From NCBI GenBank assembly GCA_022578605.1, contig MU394066.1, forward strand, positions 434,001 through 498,000: a DNA stretch of 64,000 nucleotides, read 5' to 3'. The position numbers and the translations under genes were made by a program. Positions 1 to 11,956 of this stretch are shown one piece after another; position 1 is the first letter of the stretch; each line of letters opens with the position of its first letter. The notes below the pieces were generated by a model, which was given only the letters and a program-made list of their open reading frames with translations, was not told where the DNA came from and did no database searches. The DNA comes from Camillea tinctor (Eukaryota; Ascomycota; Sordariomycetes; Xylariales; Xylariaceae).

Positions 1-88
1 CAGACCGGATGGCATACTCCTGAGACTCGGGCACAGGGGCAGCATAGACAGCTCCGGCAAGGGTGAGAAGGGTAAATGCGTACTTCAT
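1..88 (-). CDS. Small secreted protein, N-terminus only (cut by window edge)
   Basis: Reading leftwards from the ATG at 86-88, 29 codons are visible before the window ends. They start MKYAFTLLTLAGAVYA, a typical secretory signal peptide with a likely cleavage site after VYA, followed by a mature start APVPESQEYAIRS. The frame is open to the edge, so the gene continues outside. Family cannot be told from this fragment. It is divergent from the UstYa-like gene at 1872. In fungal RiPP (dikaritin) clusters the precursor is a secreted protein with this kind of leader next to UstYa genes, so a precursor is one possibility. Any ordinary small secreted protein is equally compatible, because the repeat and Kex2-site region is not visible. 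Confidence 0.6.
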   Translation of the reverse strand, partial: MKYAFTLLTLAGAVYAAPVPESQEYAIRS

Positions 89-1871
89 CTTGAAGGTTGA
101 AAGAGTAGACTTAAAGGATAGGTTGTTAAGGTGCTTAGGAACGTCTTGAGATGGATGTAGAGACTTGTCTGATGTGTCTCTGGTGAAATGTGAGGCGTTG
201 AGCTGCCCTTTAATAGACAGTCTCACAGTTCCCAATCCCCTATTGCCTTTCCTCCTTCTCTCCTTCCCTCTCTCCTCCCTTCTCTCTATCCCTCTATCCC
301 CTCCCCCCCCCCTTTCTCCCTCTCCCTTGGTATCCCCTCAATATTCCCCGCCGTCACATCATCGTCGTTGATTCCATTTGGACCACCGAGGTCATACGGA
401 TTGCATCGACCGTTGGTCCGAGAAAGACCTCGTGCATGAATGTCGGTCTTCTTAGTCACATCTCTCAAACTGTATACACTAGACCGATGGGAAATTTGTG
501 ATGAGGAGGATCGTGGCCCCGTTAGAAACCTTGGAATAACCGCACATCACGAAGCTCAATATATGCATGTCAGAGGCGTATGGTGTCAGCATGAGGCGTG
601 ATTAGGTAGGGCAGTTTGGAACGTGTTAACTAACTTGCACGTATGCCGATGAGCCCCAAACGTAAATAACCAGAAATTCTTGGCGAAGATCACCGAAAGG
701 GGTGAATTAATAGGAGGCTGCCCAAACACATCTTAGAACGTGGAAACTGGTCTTTCAAGGTTACTGTAAAGTCTAGGCGTTAGATATTCTATTCCTTGAA
801 ATGCAGGCATTCAAATCTTAATAGGACTGTATACTGCCTCGGAGGTCCTCTTAATGATGCTGACACGTTCTGCTATGTAGTAGAGCTCATCCTGATTTAC
901 TACGGACGCTATGTGCATATTCTATAGCCAGACGTGTAAAATGTTTAGTCAGGAATGCATGATGTAGCATACATATAACCTACATGTCAGCACAGGACAG
1001 TGTGTAGTATCATGTGATGTCGGTTAGACCATTTCGATGGGTCTACCTAGTATTCTTGCTTACGGTTTTATATCCAACGGGCATATGGACCCGAGTACAG
1101 ATGCAAATTCACGCACACCTGCGGCTCATGTGTTTGTTACCTTCCAAAGACGGTTTGTTTTCTCTAGGTGGAGTGGGAGTCTAGGTGGAGTCAGGCCGGA
1201 AGGATTTCTCCTATTAACTATAGAATTGCCCGCATCCTCCTGATTGGTCAAACCTGTTTAGATAGACTGAGTAACTTATAACTCTAGATTCCAAGATATG
1301 GAACCCGAGGAGTAATTATTGTAGATACAGTAGATTGTATAGAATTATCAACGAACTGATCTCTATTCTCTCGGTCAAATTTGACAATGATGCAATCGTG
1401 GCACTACGCCGCCTGGCTGGGGCCAGTACAGAGAAATACGGACAAGATTATCGCGAGGGGCCGATCCGTACATCAATATGGTCACATGTAATGAGGCTAC
1501 ATTTTCAGGGTCAATGGCAGTCCCCGGGAATCCAGCTTCGAAGAGAAACTGTTACTTCCTGTATGCTTCGTCTTATTATAAGCTTTACTATCCATGACGG
1601 CGAAGTAAGCGGCATAACTACCTAGGTAGTCTTTAGTATATGTCAAGGTTCCCCAAGTTGCGCAGGGAAAACTACCATTGCCCATCCACTGAGTTGATCA
1701 CACGAAATCTAAGGCCCTAACTCGTTCCTGAACTTATTCCTCAACTTGTTCTTATATATCTATTTGCCTGTATAGTTGCTCGTATAGACAGACTATCCTA
1801 GCATCATCTTGACTATACACTTCTCGTTACCTTCAACTCACGATAAGCCCCGACTTCACTAAAGGTCCAAT
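89..1871. other. Intergenic, probable shared promoter region
   Basis: About 1.8 kb separates the divergent starts of the secreted-protein fragment and the UstYa-like gene. It contains a pyrimidine-rich stretch with C runs near 237-330, shortly upstream of the leftward start at 88. I see no convincing coding region; the short ORFs around 1037-1243 and 1335-1625 have no protein-like character. Confidence 0.5.
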
Positions 1872-2845
1872 ATGGCCCCTAGGAATCAGGAATTGAAAGA
1901 CGTAGAAGTGGGAGAGCCTTTACTGGCGAGCTCATCTTTCTCGTCGCGATCCTCCGAGTCCAGCCCAACCGGCAGGCAGCCTTGTCATGCATGTATCCTC
2001 CGTGATACCAGCAAGACCCCCTTTTACAAGACTAGAATCTTCTGGCTATCCTATCTCAACTTGATCTTCTTCCTCACTAGCACTATCCTGCTAGTCCGGT
2101 CTCGAGTCGGCAGTCCAATCGTCGTGGATCCCCGCGAAGCCCTCAAAGCCACCTCGGGGTACTCGCCTATCTTCGATGAGGTCGACCTCACGCCGGTATG
2201 GACCACAGTGGACGGTCGGTTGCATTCCCCGGCCAACTCCTCCGTGTTCCGTGGCCAGCCTTCTGCCGAGACGGACAAGGCGTGGGACGATCTGGCGGCT
2301 GAGGCGTACGAGGTGATCCTAGTCGACGCCGACGTGCTGGAGCGCGCAGGATACAACCCAGCGCATTACTTCAAGGCCCCCGCCTCGTGGGGGTACGGTG
2401 ACGACAAGTTTCCTGTACAGATTGATGTGTTCCACCAGATCCATTGCCTCAATGCTGTGCGCAAGCAGAGTGAGCCCCCCTTCTTTTCCATCTATGTTTT
2501 AAATATTAACTTGACGTCTGCTTTGCAGTGTATTACCAACACTACTATGCTTCTGAATTTACCAACGGCCCTGACGAGATGCACTGGATGCACCAACGCC
2601 ATTGCTTACACATGGTGATGCAGAGTCTGACGTGCAACGCAAACGTGGATATCGTGCCGCATAGGTGGGTAGAGAATGACGGGGTACCATTTGCCCAGTT
2701 CTCCATCGAGAGGAAGTGTAGAAATTTCGACAATCTACGGCAATGGAACCAGAAGAATGCGATTAAGGACGTACGAGAGATCTGGCCTCATAATAAGGAT
2801 GCCATGCCCGCGGATGCCTTTGTCTGGCCGGCGTTTGGGGAGTAG
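1872..2845 (+). CDS. UstYa-family (DUF3328) oxidase-like membrane protein
   Basis: Two exons, 1872-2469 and 2529-2845, joined across a GTGAGC...GCAG intron (phase 1), give 304 residues. Residues about 57-76 form one transmembrane helix, a short cytosolic N-terminus precedes it and the rest would be lumenal. The two family hallmarks are present: HQIHC at 188-192 and HQRHC at 221-225. The second motif is restored only by splicing, which supports the intron. In characterised clusters (ustiloxin, cyclochlorotine and similar) UstYa proteins carry out oxidative cyclisation or chlorination of peptide products in the secretory pathway, and the paired HxxHC motifs are needed. The gene runs toward the ABC transporter gene (130 bp between stops) and away from a secreted protein start, an arrangement compatible with a biosynthetic cluster. 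Product and substrate cannot be inferred. Confidence 0.9.
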
Positions 2846-2975
2846 TTAGTAAAGTAGTAGCTATCGAACGCAAGTGGAGAATTAATACAAGTCACTTGTA
2901 ATGAGATATCGCGGGCTATAATTAAGCAATATTTTTTCTTTAGACCTCATCACGGCCGAAACGCTACTTATCCAT

Positions 2976-5900
2976 TCAACTTGATGCCGTGACGCCCTGT
3001 ATATCGCATAATTTCTTAAATATAGAGTCCACAGCGAGTAGATCAGAAGGTTTACCACTCTCGGCCAGCTTGCCCGCATCCATAACCACTACATGATCAA
3101 AGTCGATGATAGTATTGAGCTGGTGCGCCACGGCGATAATCGTCTGGCCCTGAAATTCGGTACGAAGGATGTGCTGCACGATATTTGTAGTGTGCTTATC
3201 TATGCTATAGATTTATTAGTTTATACTCATCTTCCAAGTCCAATCTCTTGTTAGAGAATGCTACATCGACTGCCCATATTAACTTACTTGCTGGTTGCCT
3301 CGTCGAGCACGAGTATTTTACTTGGCCGCAGCATCGCCCGTGCTAGTGCTAGTAGTTGCTTCTGGCCCTGACTTAAAGTCTCGACGTCTAAGTCCGATCC
3401 CAGACCACCAGTCGACTCGACTACGTCCAGTAGCTGAACTTTCTCGAGAGCCGCACGCATGGACTCTGAGGAGGCGTTCCCAGACGGATCGAGGTTTTCC
3501 GACAGTGTTTTATAGAAAAAATACGGTTCTTGGGGGATTACATTGAGCCGTGATCGAACTTCTGAGCGAGGCATAGCACTAAGATCAAGCCCATCAATGG
3601 TGATAGAGCCAGACGTCAAGTCAAGCATGCGTGCGAGGGCCATGATAATAGAACTTTTCCCACTCCCACTGCGACCGCAGATTGCAATTTTTTGGCCCCC
3701 TTCAATGGTCAATGACACGTCTTCAAAGGCAACCTTGACCTTTTCCGAGGTCGTATAACTGGCCGAGATACCACTCAGCTGCACTCGGCCTATTTTTGGC
3801 CACGATGCGTCTGGCTTGTCCGTTTCGCCCGCCTGGTTCTCGTTAGGAGTTTTCTCTGCGAAGGTCTTCGTCCGTGCAATAGCACCCAGAGATGTCTCAA
3901 GGGTAGCCCAGTTGATCACAATCATTTTGAGTTCCTGGCTAATGGACATGAGATTAACCAAAGCGACGCCGATGAACTGGGTTGAAGTAGACTGGAATCG
4001 GACAGCTACGGCGATGAGAACAATCGCCGTGACAGCAATCATCAGTTCCAACGCCAATTGAAGCCATCGTTGTACCATGTAGAGAAGATATACTGGCTGT
4101 TGCGATGAGTCGACCAATCTGTGATTCATCTCGTTGTGTGCATCGGACCAGCCAAACGAACGAATGGTGGCGAGGCCATGCAACGTCTCGAGAAAATGTG
4201 TGTACAGTGGGCTCTTCGCCTCTAGATCCAGATGTCTGAGTTGACGAGAGGTTCGCAGATAGAAACTCTGAAGTACATAAAGCATGGCGATCAGGAAAGG
4301 GTAGGCGATTGCGACATAAGGGGCGGCCGTCGCAATGAGAATCATCTGGACAAGGGCAACTAGGCCTGCTGATACAGTCTCGAGCAGAGCCATTGGCAAT
4401 TCACTGTCTATGAGAAGAATATCCTGAGAGAAGCGGTTGGTTGTGACACCTGTGTCCACGCTGCTGAAGAATGACATGGGAGCCTGCATCGTTGTGCTGA
4501 GCATGACTTCGTGCAATGAGGTCCCGGCCTTGACAGCCATGGTAGTTAAAGTATGCCCAGCAAAAAGTGCTAAGAAGACCAAAGCAAGAGTTTGGAAGGC
4601 CGCATACACCCCAATATAATAGCCGTCTTGATCTTGTCCGACTTCGTTTGCTGAAGCCCAAAATTCGAGCCAGACTGGTCCGATAGTAGAAAATATAGCC
4701 CAGCCACATTGGAAAGCCGCAAACAGCAACATTCGCCAGAGACCAATATGTCCAAAGAAATATTTATACAACGAGATGTCTCCCAGGCGCCTGGTTATAT
4801 CCTCTGGATCATCGGTCTCAACAGCCTCGTCATCGAAGGCCAAACCAGCCGGTACACCAATGGTCTCACCCGTCTTGCTAGGGCTAGCATCATCTGCTTT
4901 TTCTCGAACCCCTAATGATTTAATATACCCTGAAGTTTTGCCTAAGTGTTCAAACGTCCCGCTGTCGGCTACCTGCCCGTTTTTGCCCAAAACTATAATC
5001 TGATCTGCTTTCGGAAGTAGTTCGACATCGTGCGTGAAAAGTATAACGGTCGATCCCAACCGCCGGAGCAACCCCCGAGGGCCAAAAACATTTTCAAAAA
5101 CGTGCTCCTTGGTGGCTGCATCTAGGCCGCTTAAACCGTCATCAAACACTACCATGGACGTCCGCGCATACACAGCTCGAGCTATGGCCACGCGTTGACG
5201 TTGGCCTCCGCTCAAGTTGATGCCTCTGCTCCCTACTTGCATCTCATCTCCACCTGGCAGCGAGGCCAGGTCTTCATGGAGATCCACAGCGTGCAAAATA
5301 GAATCATACCAGCCGCGGTCGAAATCCGAGAATCCTACGATATTGCTTCGGAGGGTACCGTTCATGATAAATGGGTTCTGGTCGCAAAATGCAATCTTGG
5401 TTTGCGATGTGTTGAGAAGAAGTTGACCCCTGGAATACGGAATCTCGCCAATAATTGCTTTAGCCAATGTGCTTTTCCCAGATGCCACCGGTCCGACGAT
5501 CATGGTCAATTGGGAGCTGGGAATATCTATGTTGATGTCCCTCAAAATCGGTTTAGAGTCTGCCCATCCGAACTCTCCATTGCGGATTCTGATAGCATTC
5601 ACAGATGAAGCGTCCTTTTCTTCTGTTGCTTCGCATGATGGGTTCGCGCTGGGTGGGAATGGCCCTTGGGAATTTCCGCCCTGCCACACCGAGCGCTGTT
5701 CCGTCCTTGGCTGCGCGTTCAGATATTGACCGATGCGATCTAGGCACCCCAGTGAAGCAACAAAGAGCGGCACCGCCTGAAATAGCCATACAAGTGGCTG
5801 CGTCATGAGATTTAGTAGAGATAGCGTTGTGAATATCGACGTCCTGGTTATGTCGGTCCCCGTACTGGGTGATACCAGGACGAAAATCAGGAATGTGAAG

Positions 5901-7429
5901 ACCGGAGATAGGAGAAGAGGCGCAAAGGAGATGGTGGCAGTGAGTACTTCGATATATCGGAAGTATCGTGCGGCGACAAGCTCAGCAGTTCGCAGTGCGG
6001 AGATCATTGTATGTATGCGCTCGGAAAGTCCGAGAAGTTTTACCCCTTTCATAGAAGCGATTACATGAGCTGTAGCAGCGACACGTTTTTGGGTCGCTTT
6101 CATCCATCCAACCTGTGCCGTGTCGGCGAATGAGCTCATCGCCACGGACCCAATGCTAGAAACAATACAGACAACCACCGGAGCTACACAAGCAACGCCC
6201 AGTTCTCTATAGAGCAAGAAGATGGCCAGGGCTACCTGGAGGCAGTTAGCCCATATTTCATGCAGATCCTTACAACCCTGGATGATGCGCTCCATGTCGG
6301 TACTCATTAGTGACACTGGAGCGGTCATGTCGTATTGGGCAACATCGATATCCGTCGTTTTCTTATACAAGGCGGAGACCAGGCATCCGCGCATTTGGAC
6401 CAGACACTTGTATGTAAGACGCCAATACCAGCATGTCGCGAGCGCAAGACCAGAGTATACGAGGCCATAGGCGCCAATAAATCCATATCCAGCACTATGT
6501 ACGAAGTAGCCGTCGCCTTCCAGGTACCGTAAAAACTCGCGTAGCAATAGCGGTTGGCAGAGAGTGAAGCCAGCCTGCACTAGACGCGGCACGACTGGCT
6601 TTAGAAGTGGCCATCGTAATATCTTGGCGAGAACCAATGCAGTTATATATCGACTATCTTTCTTTCTGCTAGAGTTCCAAGAGTCCCAGAAAGCTTCATG
6701 CAATCGCGATGTGTCAAGGCTTTCTTCGAGAGCATACAAATCCCGGTGATGTAGGATTCGCTTACGGCCCTCCACCAGAATACGACGTAGCCACAAAAGG
6801 ATGCTCTGGCTGTAGATGCCACTCTTCTCCTCCGGACTCCGTTGGCGCCACGATTGGGGAAGAAAATTGTCTTTCTCGACGGCTTCCAGAACCAGCAGGC
6901 CAATTTTGATGGATAAAGCCGCAGTAAAAAGTGCGGGAATAGGCAGGGCGGACTCTTTGAGCCAGAGGGTTCTAGTCTGCGCGGCATCTAACACGACGGA
7001 AAGCAGGAGGAACAGGTTGATCAGAGCGGACGGTCGTGGCGAGTAGGCGTGCTCCAACCACGAGAGTGCCGCCAGCCCAAAAGCGTCGGCCAGGGCCAAT
7101 ATGGCAGCAGCCAGACTTGCCCGCGTGCCGTACGCCCCGGGTTGGACCCATAAGACCAACAACGCGGTCTGCACAGCGCCGTAGCAGACTATAGTCGCGA
7201 GTTTGATACGTTGGAAACCGATGCCTGCGACTTCGCGCTTCCCCGTCCGCGTCCTGGACAACAGGGTACCCAGGCGACCGGCAGCGCACAGGAGAAAGAG
7301 AACGGATGGCGTGATAGAAAAGAAGGCTTGCTCGAATAACAGCGTAAAGTCGAAATTGCCCCTGCAACCCGTCACGGTCGGGCCAAAAGCCGCGTCGTCG
7401 CAGATAGTCGCATTATCCATATTCCACAA
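2976..7429 (-). CDS. ABCC (MRP-type) multidrug ABC transporter
   Basis: Two exons, 7429-3288 and 3204-2976, separated by an 83-nt GTAAGT...TATAG intron, encode 1456 residues, the normal size for fungal ABCC exporters. The order is an N-terminal membrane region, TMD1, NBD1, TMD2, NBD2. NBD1 has Walker A GPVASGKST near residue 646, signature LSGGQ near 737 and a Walker B ending FDD, with Asp where the catalytic Glu normally sits, as in MRP-type NBD1. NBD2 has GRSGSGKSS near 1250, LSQGQ near 1351 and ILVLDEATS near 1370. The intron falls just after DEATS, and splicing restores the D-loop reading SNID. The role is ATP-driven export of drugs, conjugates or secondary metabolites at the plasma or vacuolar membrane. 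It converges with the UstYa-like gene, so export of that pathway's product is plausible but inferred. Confidence 0.96.
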
Positions 7430-8509
7430 TTATGAGTTCAGAAACACGAGGGGAAACGAAGAGGGAAAAGAAAGAAAGGGGGAACAACCCCAGCGCGCTG
7501 AGTGTCTCACAGCCCAAAAGAATGAAGAAAATTGAAAAAAAAGAGGAAGAAGAAAGCTGGTAGAGGTGTAGTCGGTACCAGAAACAGGGGACGATACTAT
7601 TTAGGTAGGTAAGCAAGCTGCTATAGCCCCGTATTTTTAATCAGTTCATACGGAATCTGACATGACCGTTTCATTCCGTTCAATTTCCATGATTATGAAA
7701 AAGAAAAAACATATCATGTGGGGCACAAGGATTGAGGCCCTGGAGGTTTCTATCTCTATAACCTACAACTAATTCTAAACCATACTCCTGCTAGAAACGT
7801 GGTCTTCTGTATTTGGTCATCTTTGATATGGGGAACCACCCACTTTAAGTTATCGATTGTCAACAACAGAGAAAGGATCACAGAAAAGAGTTACGATGAA
7901 AATGATAATTATGGTCGTGGTCGTGGTCATGGTCATGGTGTTGTTATTGTGGGCAGAGTATAAAGATCAAAGAGTCAAAGATACTAATGAAAATGAGGCG
8001 AGTAGGTCAGGAATATATATTACTCATAGTCTAGATAGTATTTATGCGACTTTATTACTCCGAATTATTCATCTGAAATAGCACTCCTTTATTCAAGAAA
8101 AAAAAAAGAAAAGCCCCAAAGGCAAGGCATAGGTGTATCATTGAGAAGGCGTCTGCATCAGAACTTTCCCTTTATAGCCCGAGATAAATGCTAAAAAGGT
8201 AAATACCTACCTAAGTACATTGCCGCTTTTATAAGAGAAGTAAAGATGATCTCTATGATTGTCCTAATACCTTAAGACCATCTCACATATATAAACATCA
8301 TGTAACTATTGTGTTTTATATATTATATCATTTGCGAGAATGTCTTGTCTAACATATGTTATATATATATTATATGAGAGTCTTGAAACGTATCATACCT
8401 TTCATTTCAATATGTATTATGACTGTGTCTTTCACATAGTCTCAAGGATATGTGACGGTCTCTAAGATCGTTGCCGACTTAAAATATCGTCTGACTAGAA
8501 AATGGTCTC

Positions 8510-8543
8510 GGGGGGGGGGGGAAGGAGGGGGGGGAGGGGACGG
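8510..8543 (+). repeat. G-rich tract with G-quadruplex potential
   Basis: A run of 12 G is followed by runs of 8, 4 and 3 G separated by one to four bases, which meets the usual four-G-run pattern for an intramolecular quadruplex on the plus strand. Homopolymer length may be affected by sequencing error. Confidence 0.5.
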
Positions 8544-10148
8544 GTGATAGGTAAAGTCAATCTTTTAGCCCTTGATATGAAGCGTAGAACTCCTTCATAG
8601 TTCATGGCTCTTTCATTCAGCTGAATTATCTATCCTACCGACGCTGTTTCTACCTTTGTTAAGTCCGTTGAGCTTGATTGAGCTAATTCACCTGCAATTC
8701 TTCGTTGTCACTTTTCTAGGGGCACAGCTCCTTACTGCTACATAGGCACATGTGTTGGCCATAGAGAAGCCGCAGGATACTAGTGCTAGACAATTTATTA
8801 TCAAGAGACGCCAGGGATCAACTATACATGCAGTTGTGTTCCTAGCTTTTGTTGGATATGAAGTTACCACTCTACTATACGGTACCATACTGCTACTACA
8901 TGTATACATATAGCTGGCTCACGCCCTCCGCAGACTCTCCTGGACTGACACACTTCATATCTTTCCCTCACTACCGTCCCGCTCCAATGGTTCTTGCTAA
9001 GCCCCTCGTGATAGAGGGTATTATAGTCTCGTTTGTCTATTATCGACTCAAACCAGGTACCTAAATAAACAAACTCAAGAACATACTAATTCCATAAGCA
9101 GCCACACTAATCATGAGGTCAATTCATCAGAGATCGTTCCATTCCCCCAAAGGAAAATCTATCCTAAATCTTTAATCAACTACTACTCGTATATGCGACC
9201 CTGAGGTCATCGTGGCTATGCACAGTTGCCATGATGCATAGTGATACGTGTGAACGATGATAGCTTCCAGTCAGTTACATAGCTGCCACCACTGCGATTC
9301 AGGAACCATAACATGGTAAATTCACAAGCGTCGTACATATGAGTTACCTCAACCGATACTGGTCGATTTGTGTGTAAGGGGGTTCCCGATCTTCCATCAT
9401 AACTTCAGAATTTGCTATCTCAAACGTTGATACGAAATAATAAGGGATGGCCTAGGGTCAGCAACTGAAGCTATCTTGTTCTAAGTCTCCCCATAGAGAA
9501 TTGGTAACTACAGCTAGGTAATTGCCTAATTAAGAAAAGGGGTCGCTATGCCATAGCTAGAATATCTAAACTATCGGCGGATATCTCTTGTTGCATGTTC
9601 AATATTGCCAGATAATACGAGAGATGCTGATGATAGTCAAAGGTCTCTGTTGAGACTACTATGATTATCGTGATATTAGCAAACAAGTACCCAATATTCA
9701 AGATGAAAGTCGACTTAGAGAGGGCCCTTCTGGGTTCATCTTGATCATGTGGAATTGGAGTGAAATTAAAATATGGTGATATTGAATTTGGTGTTATAAC
9801 AAACCCTCCTGTTACTTCCTACCAGACTGGCTTCATAGGTAGGTTAGGTACTAGTTTCTTAATTTGAAGGTAACAATTATTCAAGAACTCAATAACCACA
9901 TTGTTCATTAAAAATATTTCAAAGTACCTACCTAAGTATTCTTATACGTATTCAGAAAAGTGAATGAAGTCATGAAGTAACAGCTAAAAGAAAATGAGCT
10001 GCTCTATACAAAACAGATTTGAGTCTTCCTAAACTCATTCTCCTTTAGGTATATATATTCCTTCCTTTAGTACGTTAGATACCGTTAAATGTTCCTCAGC
10101 CATGTTATATCTCGGTCAGGGGGTTAACCATATAATACAGAGTCGGGC

Positions 10149-10172
10149 CATAATGACCACTTGGTCATTATG
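10149..10172. repeat. Perfect inverted repeat, 11-bp arms
   Basis: CATAATGACCA and TGGTCATTATG are exact reverse complements separated by CT. No gene lies within 2.7 kb on either side. It could be a protein-binding site, a hairpin, or the remnant of a mobile-element end. Confidence 0.6.
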
Positions 10173-10213
10173 TAAATTTCTTTGGTTACTTGGTATATCA
10201 GGTTGCCCAGCAG

Positions 10214-10229
10214 TAGTTTCGCGAAACTA
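10214..10229. repeat. Perfect 16-bp palindrome
   Basis: TAGTTTCGCGAAACTA reads identically on both strands. It lies 41 bp from the inverted repeat at 10149-10172, so the two may belong to one element. Confidence 0.6.
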
Positions 10230-11940
10230 TTTCTGGCGATAAGAAACTCAGGCTTGGGGAAAACAATCAAGCCGGTTTCATAACCAGATAACCTGTCGTA
10301 TCAGGGAGCAAGTATCAGTAATACTAGAGGTAGTGTATCCCATGATCCCCCTCTTGATGTTAATGCTATATTAGCTAGACTCTACCCAATGTATATCTAT
10401 TCATGAACCTCATCTCATCTAGATGGGAAACTTTACTTAAGGAAGTGTAGTGTAATACATATAAATAGAAATAGAGAAGTAATTACTAATCAATTAGGGA
10501 TAATATCTATAGCGTTTTTGTCAAAATCCCAAAGTCCCTTGAACTTTTTGATACATAGGTCTATTACATAGAAATGCTCCATGCCATAGTTTCTCTACCA
10601 TGAAGTATTTATACCTCGTATACGGTCTATTTCTTAGTTACATGTCCACTGTCCATTGGACTTTATTACAGATAATGGAGGCTGAATTACAATTGCTATT
10701 AACAAGCACCTGAATGTATTCATCACAAGTAGACTAGAAAGTACTTGATTAATCATGATATAGATAAGAGGAAGATTGGGACTATAACTACCTGCAATGC
10801 TATGTGTTATACCTTACATTAATTCATTCATTCTTTAATGGACATCCACTGCTCTGTATCACACTGATTTTGTTGGTCATGTACCCGGAAATTCAGAGCT
10901 ACTTCCTAATAGACTCATCGAATATCTTTCCCAAAGAGCCATGGGTATCCTTCGTATAGCGCCATACGATAGATACATGACATATCCGAAATAGAATACC
11001 AGCAGGCAATTAACGGGCCAATGCAAGTAATTTCTTATTGCACCCACCCAAAAAGAAACACCCAAAAGTGAGAGGGAAAACTCGCATGACAGGTAGATAG
11101 TAGACCAAGTATAGCCCGCCACGCCAAGTGAAAAAGAAAAACAAGAATGAAACACAGTATAACTTTATTCCCGATCCACAAGAGTCCAGGTTAGCATATA
11201 AGGAGCCTCCTATATGCCAGAGTATGGTCTGTCGGCTGTCGTACGTACATATAACACACGACACTTACATATGTCCCTTACTGCGACGTCGATACGGGCA
11301 CACCTCACCCACGGAGCCACTCCCCTCCTTTCCGAAAAAGAATCCATTGTTACACGAGGCACTCATATGCACATAATATTTCACGCATGCAACCAGATCT
11401 TTATCGGATTCGGGAATTGATGAGATATGAATCGTCATCTTCGAGGGATTTGGGTCAGCAAAAGAATATTACCTGGGTACCGGGTAGGTGGGTGGGTGCA
11501 CATGCAAAATGCACAAATATCTGACATGCATCCCCGTATCAAAGGGTCTGAGTGGGACATCAGACGTATACTCTAAATAAAATAAGCTACATTGGCCGAG
11601 AGACATTCTGCACCAACGTGCATTTAGAAAAGGGGTGGTGGTGATGGAGGGTGGGCTCTGCAGAATCAGGAGGCTATCATGTAATATTCGAGCGGCGCGG
11701 CACGTCACGAGCTGCGAAACGGGAGGGAAGCACACGGTTCATACATGGCCTATTTGTCAGCGTGAGCAACAGAAAAGACCGGATCCCAGGTGCCCAGTGA
11801 GGTAGGTGTCTTACACTGGTTGCCGACGTCAAACGACGACGATACCGACGAAGATTGGCCGAGTGCCCCCTTTCTCCCAATCCACGCCTCGTGACGGCAT
11901 ACAATAGTCCGCACAGCTATATGTATGTCTATCTCTTACT

Positions 11941-11956
11941 CTCTCTCTCTCTCTCT
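11941..11956 (+). repeat. (CT)8 microsatellite
   Basis: Eight uninterrupted CT dinucleotides in a pyrimidine-rich part of the desert. Confidence 0.8.
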
